Positions 17,653 to 25,293 of a stretch of DNA of 64,000 nucleotides are shown piece after piece. This DNA is from Prevotella sp. UBA2739 (GTDB lineage: Bacteria > Bacteroidota > Bacteroidia > Bacteroidales > Bacteroidaceae): NCBI GenBank assembly GCA_002353525.1, contig DEJV01000070.1:28361-92360 (forward strand). The letters are read 5' to 3'. Position numbers and translations under genes: made by a program. The notes under the pieces are model-generated. The model was not told the DNA's origin. It saw only the letters and a program-made list of their open reading frames with translations, and made no database searches. Each line of letters begins with the position of its first letter. Positions within the stretch are counted from its first letter, which is position 1.

Positions 17653-17676
17653 AGACGGAGTAATAAGAATTTTTTG

Positions 17677-17684
17677 TACCTTTG
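17677..17684 (+). promoter_or_regulatory. -7 box before the rpoN-linked unknown gene
   Basis: TACCTTTG followed by C, 29 bp before the ATG at 17713, agrees with the -7 consensus. It probably starts the transcript running into rpoN. Confidence 0.55.
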
Positions 17685-17712
17685 CAACGTCTCTGAAAAA
17701 ACACTCTGAAAG

Positions 17713-18363
17713 ATGGCAGCAAAACGGAATCAATGGTCGGACGAATACTGGCTGCTGCTGATGCAGCTGTATCTGAAAAAGCCCGTGGGAGTGAAACCTC
17801 TCTACTCACGGGGAGTGGTTGACCTGGCACTCGAACTGCATGTGCAGCCGCAGGTGCTCTACGAACAGATGTTCCGCCTGCGCTCGCTCGACGAACCGAA
17901 GCTGCGCAGACTGTGGGAGACCTATGCCAACAGTCCGAAGAAACTGGCACGAGGCATTCAGCTGCTGCGACGCATGAAGGGATTCGGCATGGCCGGCAGT
18001 TTCTACGACGGCGTGGAAGTGAGCGAGTCGTGGGAGAAAGACTTCCGTCCGCTGGAAGAACGGTCAGACCTGAAACCCGTGATGCTCATCCTGATTCTCG
18101 ACCTCTACTTCCGGCTGGTGCCGGCCACGATGGTGACAAGCACGCCTGAGATACAAGAACTGGCACGGCTGATGCGCATCAAGGCACAGACCGTGGTAGA
18201 AGTGATGGACTTCTTCCAGGTGTGCGACCCCTACCTGAACCGCACCGAGGTGGTGCTCGACCCACTCATCAACCCCTGTCAGCAAGTATGGGAGCGCTTC
18301 GGGAACGGAAAACCCGAAGAACTGTCGGCCCTGGCTGCACAGCTGAAAGCATATTTCCAGTAG
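17713..18363 (+). CDS. Conserved protein of unknown function upstream of rpoN
   Basis: I do not recognise this 216-residue protein. It has no signal peptide or membrane segment, is rich in Leu and Arg, and looks mostly helical. An N-terminal stretch (LALELHVQPQVLYEQMFRLRSLDE) and a C-terminal one (ELARLMRIKAQTVVEVMDFFQ) resemble helix-turn-helix halves, so nucleic-acid binding is possible. The gene is 55 bp before rpoN, in the same direction and behind a promoter box, so cotranscription with sigma-54 is likely. A regulatory role linked to sigma-54 is inference only. Confidence 0.75.
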   Translation: MAAKRNQWSDEYWLLLMQLYLKKPVGVKPLYSRGVVDLALELHVQPQVLYEQMFRLRSLDEPKLRRLWETYANSPKKLARGIQLLRRMKGFGMAGSFYDGVEVSESWEKDFRPLEERSDLKPVMLILILDLYFRLVPATMVTSTPEIQELARLMRIKAQTVVEVMDFFQVCDPYLNRTEVVLDPLINPCQQVWERFGNGKPEELSALAAQLKAYFQ

Positions 18364-18418
18364 TTGAGAGAAGATGAGGAGTAAGAGACGGGAGATTAGT
18401 CAATAAGGAGCAGAAACA

Positions 18419-19954
18419 ATGAAACTGATACAGGAACAAACGCAAAAGCAGGTGCAACAGCAGAAGCTGACGCAGCAACAAATGATGTTGGTGCGGATGC
18501 TGGAAATGCCGTTGGCCGAGCTGGAGCAGAATGTTCAGGCCGAACTCGACGACAATCCGGCGCTCGAAACCGACGCTTTCGGCGACGAGAACAATGCCGA
18601 CGGTGCCGGCGAGTGGGGCGACAACAGTACGGCCGACGAGCGCGACGACAGCTATGAGGCACTCACCGAGCGCGAAGAGCGCGAGGAAGCGCTCGACCAT
18701 GCACTGGAACGCATTGGCGGCGACGACGACCTGGCCGGCATGGCCGACTCGGTGGAAACGCGAGAGAGAGCCGGATGGACCGACAGCGCCGAACAGGAGC
18801 AGATGGTGTATGGCGAACAGACCTCGTTCTACGACACTCTGAAAGAGCAGATGGGCGAACAGGATCTCACCGAACAGCAGATGAACGTGATGGAGTATCT
18901 CATCGGATCGCTCGACAGCGACGGACTGCTGCGCAAAAGCCTAGACTCTATCACCGACGAGCTGGCCATCTATCACAATATCGACGTGACCGAAAACGAG
19001 GTGGAAGAGGTGCTGGAACGACTGCAAGAATTCGACCCTGCGGGCATCGGAGCACGCACACTGCAAGAATGCCTGCTGCTGCAGATAGACCGCAAACGAT
19101 GGACAGAGGCCCGCGGTAATGCCGCCACCATCCTGGAAGAACATTTCGACGACTTCCTGAACAAACGCTGGGAACGCATCAGAACGCAGATGGGACTCGG
19201 CAACGACCAGATGGAGGCGGCACAAGAAGAACTGCTGCGGCTGAATCCCAAACCAGGATCGTCGCTGGGCGAGACCGAAGGACGCAACATCCAGCAGATT
19301 ACGCCCGACTTTATTGTCGACACCAACGACGACGGAACCATCACTTTCAGCATCACCCGCGGCCGCATTCCCGACCTGCACGTGTCGCCCTCGTTCACCG
19401 ACTTGCTGGCCAGCTATCGCCAGCGCGACAACAAAAAGAGCCTCACCCGAAGCGAGAAAGAGGCGGTGGTGTATGCCAAAGAGCGAGTGGAACGCGCACA
19501 AAACTATATTGAGGCCGTGCGACAGCGCCGCCATACGCTCTATGTCACCATGAAAGCTATCATCGACATTCAGCGACGCTACTTCCAAGACGGCGACGAG
19601 AGCGACCTGCGGCCCATGATACTGAAAGATGTGGCCGACCGCACGGGACTGGACATCTCGACCATCTCGCGCGTGAGCAACATGAAATATGCACAGACCC
19701 GCTGGGGCACTTTCAAGCTGCGCCACTTCTTCAGCGACAGTTATAAGACCGAAAACGGCGAGGAACTGTCGACACGCAAGATAAAAGCCACGCTCAAAGA
19801 GATTATCGACGGCGAGGACAAACACAAACCCATGAGCGACGACGCGCTGAAAACAGCCCTGGCCGAAAAAGGATTCCCCATCGCCCGCCGCACAGTGGCA
19901 AAATATCGCGAGCAACTGGATATTCCCGTGGCAAGACTGAGAAAAGAATCATGA
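18419..19954 (+). CDS. rpoN: RNA polymerase sigma-54 factor
   Basis: RpoN directs RNA polymerase to -24/-12 promoters and needs an AAA+ activator. The 511-residue product shows the Gln-rich activator-interacting region (about 1-50, QQQKLTQQQMMLVRMLEMP), an acidic linker (about 55-115), the core-binding domain, and the DNA-binding part with DISTISRVSNMKYAQT. The RpoN box ARRTVAKYREQL lies near the C-terminus. Length and order are normal. No sigma-54 activator is encoded in this window. Confidence 0.97.
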   Translation: MKLIQEQTQKQVQQQKLTQQQMMLVRMLEMPLAELEQNVQAELDDNPALETDAFGDENNADGAGEWGDNSTADERDDSYEALTEREEREEALDHALERIGGDDDLAGMADSVETRERAGWTDSAEQEQMVYGEQTSFYDTLKEQMGEQDLTEQQMNVMEYLIGSLDSDGLLRKSLDSITDELAIYHNIDVTENEVEEVLERLQEFDPAGIGARTLQECLLLQIDRKRWTEARGNAATILEEHFDDFLNKRWERIRTQMGLGNDQMEAAQEELLRLNPKPGSSLGETEGRNIQQITPDFIVDTNDDGTITFSITRGRIPDLHVSPSFTDLLASYRQRDNKKSLTRSEKEAVVYAKERVERAQNYIEAVRQRRHTLYVTMKAIIDIQRRYFQDGDESDLRPMILKDVADRTGLDISTISRVSNMKYAQTRWGTFKLRHFFSDSYKTENGEELSTRKIKATLKEIIDGEDKHKPMSDDALKTALAEKGFPIARRTVAKYREQLDIPVARLRKES

Positions 19955-20005
19955 TGAAGAGGTAAGAATGATGACAAAAGAAAAGCAGAGCTATTCATAA
20001 AGAAA

Positions 20006-20617
20006 ATGAAAGAACGAGACTTGATATTGGCTGCCAGGGTGGTGAGCATGCTGTTCACACCGTTCTACTTGCCGTTAATCGGAATGCTGGCATTGTTTAT
20101 CTTCAGCTATCTGCGCATCTTCCCGTTTGCGTATAAGCTGCAGGTGGTGCTACTGGTGTATCTCTTCACCATCCTCCTGCCTACATTCATCATTCATCTC
20201 TACCGCCGCTATCAAGGATGGACCCTGCTGCAGCTGGGCACCAAAGAACGGCGCATGATTCCATACGTCATCAGCATCATCTGCTACCTCACCTGCTACT
20301 ATGTGATGAGCGTGCTCCACATTCCCCACTTCATGGGGCGCATCCTGGTGGCGGCTCTCATGGTGCAAATTGTCTGTGCCATCATCAACATCTGGTGGAA
20401 AATCTCTACCCACACGGCAGCCATCGGTGGCGTGGCAGGCGCACTTGTGGCCTTTGCCTACATCTTCGCCTTCAACCCGCTGTGGTGGCTCAGCCTCATC
20501 ATCATCCTGGCCGGAGTGCTGGGGTCCAGTCGTATGATTCTGCGCCAGCACACTCTCTCGCAGGTGGTGGCCGGATTTGTGGTGGGACTCATCACGGCAT
20601 GGATGTCAGTGATATAA
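20006..20617 (+). CDS. PAP2-like integral membrane protein with degenerate motifs
   Basis: This 203-residue inner-membrane protein has about six hydrophobic helices. Its second half resembles the PAP2 phosphatase fold: STHTAA takes the place of the PSGH motif, and SRMILRQHTLSQVVAG resembles SRxxxxxHxxxD with Gln in place of the final Asp. The first motif (KxxxxxxRP) is not found. It may therefore be a diverged lipid phosphate phosphatase or an inactive relative. It lies between rpoN and purE, 16 bp before purE, so cotranscription with purE is likely. Confidence 0.72.
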   Translation: MKERDLILAARVVSMLFTPFYLPLIGMLALFIFSYLRIFPFAYKLQVVLLVYLFTILLPTFIIHLYRRYQGWTLLQLGTKERRMIPYVISIICYLTCYYVMSVLHIPHFMGRILVAALMVQIVCAIINIWWKISTHTAAIGGVAGALVAFAYIFAFNPLWWLSLIIILAGVLGSSRMILRQHTLSQVVAGFVVGLITAWMSVI

Positions 20618-20633
20618 AAAAATCTATTAGAAT

Positions 20634-21140
20634 ATGAAACCATTAGTAAGCATTATCATGGGCAGCACTAGCGATCTGCCCGTCATGGAGAAAGCCATGA
20701 AGTTTCTCAACGAACAGCAGGTGCCCTTCGAGGTAAATGCCCTGTCGGCCCATCGCACACCCGATGCCGTAGAGCAGTTTGCCAAAAGCGCTCGCGGCCG
20801 TGGTGTGAAGGTGATTATTGCCGCTGCTGGCATGGCCGCCGCACTGCCCGGTTGTATTGCCGCCTCCACCACCCTGCCCGTCATCGGCGTGCCCATCAAG
20901 GGAATGCTCGACGGTCTGGACGCCATGCTGAGCATCATACAGATGCCTCCTGGCATTCCAACAGCCACCGTAGGCGTCAACGCGGCAATGAACGCTGCCA
21001 TCCTGGCCATGCAGATGATTGCCCTGGGCGACGACGAGATGGCCCGTAAGGTGGCCGACTACAAGGCTACGCTGGGCAAGAAAATCGAGAAGGCCAACCA
21101 GGAACTGGCTGCCATCAGCGATTATGAGTATAAGGTATAG
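20634..21140 (+). CDS. purE: N5-carboxyaminoimidazole ribonucleotide mutase
   Basis: PurE converts N5-CAIR to CAIR in purine biosynthesis. The 168-residue length and the motifs GSTSDLPVM (phosphate binding), SAHRTPD and AAAGMAAALPG are those of class I PurE. It lies 16 bp after the PAP2-like gene and 20 bp before ispG, all on one strand. A purK partner is not in the window. Confidence 0.96.
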   Translation: MKPLVSIIMGSTSDLPVMEKAMKFLNEQQVPFEVNALSAHRTPDAVEQFAKSARGRGVKVIIAAAGMAAALPGCIAASTTLPVIGVPIKGMLDGLDAMLSIIQMPPGIPTATVGVNAAMNAAILAMQMIALGDDEMARKVADYKATLGKKIEKANQELAAISDYEYKV

Positions 21141-21160
21141 ACGTGTTTTCTGAATTAGAA

Positions 21161-22558
21161 ATGAACGAGAAACCTTTCACTTATCAACGGCGACAGTCGT
21201 CGGTGGCACAGGTAGGACCGATAGCCATCGGCGGCACCAACCCAATACGCATTCAGTCGATGACCACTACCGACACCAACGACACCGAGGCGTGTGTCAG
21301 TCAGGCCCGACGCATCATCGACGCTGGTGGCGAACTGGTGCGGTTCACCACACAAGGCACCCGCGAGGCACTGAACATGCAGCACATCTCTCTGCGGCTG
21401 AAGGCCGAAGGCTACACCACTCCGCTGGTGGCCGACGTGCATTTCAACCCGAATGTGGCCGATGTGGCAGCACGCTATTGCGAGAAGGTACGCGTCAACC
21501 CCGGCAACTATGTCGACCCGGCACGCACGTTCAAGCAGTTGGAATATACCGACGAGGAATATCAGGCTGAACTGCGCAAGATAGAAGAACGGTTCATCCC
21601 CTTTCTGAACATCTGCCGCGAGCACCACACGGCCATCCGCATTGGTGTGAACCACGGTTCGCTGTCAGACCGCATCATGTCGCGCTATGGTGACACGCCG
21701 GCCGGCATCGTGGAGAGCTGCATGGAGTTTCTCAGAATCTGCAAACGCGAGCAGTTCGACGATGTGGTCATCTCTATCAAGGCCAGCAACACCGTGGTGA
21801 TGGTACAGTCGGTGCGGCTGCTGGTCAGTCAGATGGACCGCGAGCAGATGCACTATCCGTTGCATCTGGGCGTCACCGAAGCTGGCGAGGGTGAGGACGG
21901 ACGCATCAAGAGTGCCGTAGGCATTGGCGCCCTGCTCACCGAAGGCATTGGCGACACCATTCGCGTGAGCCTCAGCGAGGATCCTGAATGTGAGATTCCC
22001 GTGGCCCGCCGGTTGGTCGATAGCATTGAGGAATGTGCCCAATTACGTGCCCAAGCCGAGCAGACCATTGCCGACGACACCATCAGCGTGGAGTTTCACG
22101 AGACCGACTGGGAATTGCTGCAACTGAAAGCGGCCATGACAACAGGCGCACTGCTTATCGACCGCAAGGCCCACAAGCTTGTCATCCGCGACGAAGCATT
22201 TAGCGATGAGCGCCTCACCGCCCTGGCCGACGCCATTCTGCAGGCTGCCCGCATCAAGTTCACCAAGACCGAATACATCTCATGTCCGGGCTGCGGGCGC
22301 ACCCTTTACAACCTGCAAGACACCATCCGCCGCATCAAAGCGGCCACCGCCCACATGAAAGGACTCAAAATAGGCATCATGGGATGCATTGTGAACGGTC
22401 CAGGCGAGATGGCCGATGCCGACTATGGCTATGTAGGTGCCGCCCGAGGCAAGATCTCCCTCTACCGCGGAAAAGAATGCGTGGAGAAAAACATCCCCGA
22501 AGAGGAGGCCGTCGAACGCCTGCTGGCTCTCATCGAGAGCGACCGCCAGACCTCATAG
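21161..22558 (+). CDS. ispG: 4-hydroxy-3-methylbut-2-enyl diphosphate synthase (MEP pathway)
   Basis: IspG is a [4Fe-4S] enzyme of the non-mevalonate isoprenoid pathway, making HMBPP from MEcPP. The product is 465 residues from the ATG at 21161; an in-frame GTG at 21143 would add six residues. The TIM-barrel part has IGGTNPIRIQSMTTTDTND, and the cluster domain has SCPGCGRTLYN and GCIVNGPGEMADADYG, with the cysteines that bind the cluster. Many Bacteroidetes carry a form of about 600 residues with an inserted domain; here only a short segment (about residues 300-375) lies between barrel and cluster domain, giving an intermediate length. Confidence 0.93.
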   Translation: MNEKPFTYQRRQSSVAQVGPIAIGGTNPIRIQSMTTTDTNDTEACVSQARRIIDAGGELVRFTTQGTREALNMQHISLRLKAEGYTTPLVADVHFNPNVADVAARYCEKVRVNPGNYVDPARTFKQLEYTDEEYQAELRKIEERFIPFLNICREHHTAIRIGVNHGSLSDRIMSRYGDTPAGIVESCMEFLRICKREQFDDVVISIKASNTVVMVQSVRLLVSQMDREQMHYPLHLGVTEAGEGEDGRIKSAVGIGALLTEGIGDTIRVSLSEDPECEIPVARRLVDSIEECAQLRAQAEQTIADDTISVEFHETDWELLQLKAAMTTGALLIDRKAHKLVIRDEAFSDERLTALADAILQAARIKFTKTEYISCPGCGRTLYNLQDTIRRIKAATAHMKGLKIGIMGCIVNGPGEMADADYGYVGAARGKISLYRGKECVEKNIPEEEAVERLLALIESDRQTS

Positions 22559-22579
22559 GAAACAGACCAAAAGCCCACC

Positions 22580-22674
22580 CTTCAAACCATTACCACCCAC
22601 CATTCAACACCCATCATTCAACACCTAATATTCAAACCATCAACACCCCAACATTCACCACCCATCACCCAACT
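22580..22674 (+). repeat. CACCCA-type degenerate simple repeat between ispG and the aldo/keto reductase
   Basis: About nine degenerate copies of blocks such as CACCCATCATTCAACA and CACCCATCACCCAACT fill the whole intergenic space up to the ATG at 22675. The same family occurs at 6393-6440, 6526-6551, 28439-28470, 53150-53204 and 54208-54245, in four of those inside coding sequence. Confidence 0.8.
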
Positions 22675-23667
22675 ATGGACATAAAGACCCCTTATACCCC
22701 AGCCCCCAGCCGCTACGACGCGAGCGAGCAGATGTACCGTCGTTGCGGCAACAGCGGTGTGCTGTTGCCCAAAATATCATTGGGATTCTGGCACAACTTC
22801 GGCAGCGTAGACCCCTATGAGCGCAGCCGCGAAATCACTCATTATGCCTTCGACAACGGCATCACCCACTTCGACCTGGCCAACAACTACGGTCCTGTAT
22901 ACGGTTCGGCCGAGGAAACCATGGGCCGGTTGATGGACGACAGTTTCGCCCCTTATCGCGACGAACTGTTCATCTCTACCAAGGCAGGCTATGACATGTG
23001 GGAGGGGCCTTACGGCAACTGGGGCTCGCGCAAATACCTCATGGCTAGCCTCGACCAAAGCCTGCGACGCATGCATCTGGACTATGTAGACCTGTTCTAT
23101 AGTCACCGCTATGACCCAGAGACACCGCTGGAGGAAACGCTGCAGGCACTGGTAGACATTGTGCACAGCGGAAAAGCACTCTATGTGGGCATCAGCCGCT
23201 GGCCACTGGAGGCCTTGGCGTTTGCCGACAAATATCTGCGCGAGCGTGACGTGCCACTGCTCATCTATCAGGGGCGCCTCAACCTGCTCGACCGTGAACC
23301 GCAAGAGGAAGGCATCCTCGACTATTGTGCCGATCATGGCATTGGCTTTATCTCGTTCTCGCCACTAGCACAAGGTCTGCTCACCGACCGCTATCTGAAC
23401 GGTATTCCCGAGGGGTCGCGCATGACCAAAGGCAAATTCCTGAAAGAGAATATGCTCACTCCCGAGCTGCTCGCCAACCTGCAGAAACTCAACACCATTG
23501 CCAAAGGCCGCAATGAGACACTGGCAGAAATGGCACTGGCATGGATTCTGCACCAACGCGGCGTCACGTCGGTCTTGGTGGGTGCCAGCAGTACGGCTCA
23601 ACTGGCGAAAAACCTGCGTTGCATCAGCGCACAACCGTTTGCCGATGCCGACCTGGCCGGGATTTGA
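22675..23667 (+). CDS. Aldo/keto reductase, YghZ/Gpr (AKR14) type
   Basis: This is an NADPH-dependent carbonyl reductase of 330 residues. The sequence resembles E. coli YghZ, which reduces L-glyceraldehyde 3-phosphate and methylglyoxal: LGFWHNFGSVDPYERSR and THFDLANNYGPVYGSAEE are close to family consensus. The catalytic tetrad is visible as Asp and Tyr in FDLANNYG, Lys in STKAGYD and His in YSHRYDP. The cofactor-binding C-terminus has SVLVGASSTAQLAKNL. I start at the ATG at 22675, since the frame upstream is repeat DNA read through from within ispG. Confidence 0.92.
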   Translation: MDIKTPYTPAPSRYDASEQMYRRCGNSGVLLPKISLGFWHNFGSVDPYERSREITHYAFDNGITHFDLANNYGPVYGSAEETMGRLMDDSFAPYRDELFISTKAGYDMWEGPYGNWGSRKYLMASLDQSLRRMHLDYVDLFYSHRYDPETPLEETLQALVDIVHSGKALYVGISRWPLEALAFADKYLRERDVPLLIYQGRLNLLDREPQEEGILDYCADHGIGFISFSPLAQGLLTDRYLNGIPEGSRMTKGKFLKENMLTPELLANLQKLNTIAKGRNETLAEMALAWILHQRGVTSVLVGASSTAQLAKNLRCISAQPFADADLAGI

Positions 23668-23769
23668 TGCCATAAAACCAATAAACTTGGCATTCCTCTC
23701 GTCTATGTTACAAACTTAAAGTTGCTTTACATAAGTTACTCCATCTCGGCATAAAAAACAAAAGTTTGT

Positions 23770-23800
23770 TTTGTTCTGCTCTCGATTTTTCGTAACTTTG
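23770..23800 (+). promoter_or_regulatory. Promoter for miaB with -33 and -7 boxes
   Basis: TTTG at 23770-23773 and TAACTTTG at 23793-23800 are 19 bp apart, ideal for the Bacteroidetes primary sigma. The leader to the ATG at 23823 is about 15 nt. Confidence 0.75.
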
Positions 23801-23822
23801 CAACCTCAATAGCGTATTGACA

Positions 23823-25172
23823 ATGAAAAAACTATATATAGAGACCTATGGCTGCCAGATGAACGTGGCCGACTCTGAGGTTGTTGCCTCGGTGATGAAG
23901 ATGGCCGGATATGAGGTGACCGACCAACTAGAAGACGCTGACGCCGTATTCCTGAACACCTGTTCGGTGCGCGACAATGCCGAACAGAAAATTTATCACC
24001 GTCTGGAGGCGCTCGATGCAGAACGAAGGAAAAGAAACAAGGAACAGGGCAGCAGCCTCATCATTGGTGTGCTGGGCTGTATGGCCGAGCGCGTGAAGGG
24101 CGACCTGCTGGAGCACCATCATGCCGACTTGGTGGCCGGTCCCGATGCTTATCTCTCACTGCCCGACCTCATTGCGCAGTGCGAGGCAGGCCATAAGGCC
24201 ATGAACATTGAACTCTCGACTACCGAGACCTATCGCGACATCATCCCACAGCGCATCCACGGAGCCAAGATTGGCGGATTTGTGAGCATCATGCGTGGCT
24301 GTAACAACTTCTGCCACTATTGCATTGTGCCCTACACCCGAGGCCGGGAGCGCTCACGCGATGTAGAAAGTATTCTCCAGGAAGTGCGCGACTTGAGCGA
24401 CCGTGGATTCAAAGAGGTGACACTGTTGGGACAAAACGTCAACAGCTACGGCCTGTCACCAGCTGGCAAGCCTGTGCCCGGCGGCACCAGTTTTGCCCAA
24501 CTGTTGCGGCTGGTGGCCCGCAAGGTGCCCCAGATGCGGGTGCGTTTCACCACGTCGAACCCTGAAGACATGACCGAAGACATTCTGCACGCCATTGCCG
24601 AAGAGCCCAACCTGTGCAAGCAGATTCACTTCCCCGTGCAGAGTGGCAGCAACCACGTGCTGCACCTGATGAATCGCAAATACACCCGCGAGGACTATCT
24701 GCAAAAGGTAGAGGCCATCCGCCGCATCATTCCCAGCTGCGGACTGACCACCGATGTGTTTGTGGGCTACTGCGACGAAACAGAAGAAGACTTCCAGCAG
24801 ACACTCTCGCTGGTGCGTGAGGTTCGCTTCGATTCGGCTTTCATGTTCAAGTATTCCGAGCGGCCAGGCACTTACGCTGCCAAACATCTGGCCGACAACG
24901 TGCCGGAAGAGGAAAAGATTCGCCGACTGAACATGCTCATCGCCTTGCAGACCGAGATTTCGGCAGAGCGCAACCGCGAGGATGTGGGCAAGACTTTCCC
25001 CGTGCTGGTGGAAGGTTTCAGCAAACGCTCACGCGAACAACTGATGGGCCGCAACGAGCAAGGCAAGGCGGTGGTGTTTGACAAACAGGGACATCACATC
25101 GGCGAGACCGTCAACGTACGCATCACAGGCAGCAGCAGTGCTACGCTGCTGGGAGAAGCTGATCCAAAGTGA
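23823..25172 (+). CDS. miaB: tRNA-2-methylthio-N6-dimethylallyladenosine synthase
   Basis: MiaB is a radical-SAM methylthiotransferase that modifies A37 of tRNAs reading UNN codons. The 449-residue product has the UPF0004 domain with ETYGCQMN (Cys11), SVRDNAEQK and GCMAERVKGDL, the radical-SAM loop CNNFCHYCIVPYTRGRERSR with three cluster cysteines, and a C-terminal TRAM domain (VLVEGFSKRS to the end). The ATG at 23823 fits the promoter at 23770-23800. An in-frame TTG six bases earlier is less likely. Confidence 0.96.
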   Translation: MKKLYIETYGCQMNVADSEVVASVMKMAGYEVTDQLEDADAVFLNTCSVRDNAEQKIYHRLEALDAERRKRNKEQGSSLIIGVLGCMAERVKGDLLEHHHADLVAGPDAYLSLPDLIAQCEAGHKAMNIELSTTETYRDIIPQRIHGAKIGGFVSIMRGCNNFCHYCIVPYTRGRERSRDVESILQEVRDLSDRGFKEVTLLGQNVNSYGLSPAGKPVPGGTSFAQLLRLVARKVPQMRVRFTTSNPEDMTEDILHAIAEEPNLCKQIHFPVQSGSNHVLHLMNRKYTREDYLQKVEAIRRIIPSCGLTTDVFVGYCDETEEDFQQTLSLVREVRFDSAFMFKYSERPGTYAAKHLADNVPEEEKIRRLNMLIALQTEISAERNREDVGKTFPVLVEGFSKRSREQLMGRNEQGKAVVFDKQGHHIGETVNVRITGSSSATLLGEADPK

Positions 25173-25177
25173 TAACG

Positions 25178-25281
25178 GAGAACTGAGAGATGACAGGTAT
25201 GATTACTCTCTGTCTCAAAGCAGGAATTCAAATTCAAAAGGTAATCATACCTCTCAGTTCTCAGCTCTCAGTTCTCAGTTA
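25178..25281. repeat. Inverted repeat of CTCAGTTCT-type between miaB and the ABC exporter
   Basis: The arms GAGAACTGAGAG plus GGTATGATTAC (25178-25206) match GTAATCATACC plus TCTCAGTTCTC (25241-25262) in reverse complement, apart from a 6-nt asymmetry. This makes a 23-bp stem. The right arm continues into further CTCAGTTCT copies up to 25281. The block ATCATACCTCTCAGTTCTC recurs exactly at about 45139-45157 upstream of the YitT gene. Confidence 0.75.
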
Positions 25282-25293
25282 GAACAAAATGAT

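Noticed and set aside
22282..22674. N-terminal extension of the aldo/keto reductase
   Set aside because: It reads through the end of ispG and repeat DNA. Homology to YghZ begins shortly after the ATG at 22675.
23668..23769. tRNA gene or small RNA between the aldo/keto reductase and miaB
   Set aside because: No cloverleaf arms, T-loop motif or terminator-like hairpin could be found; only the miaB promoter is supported.
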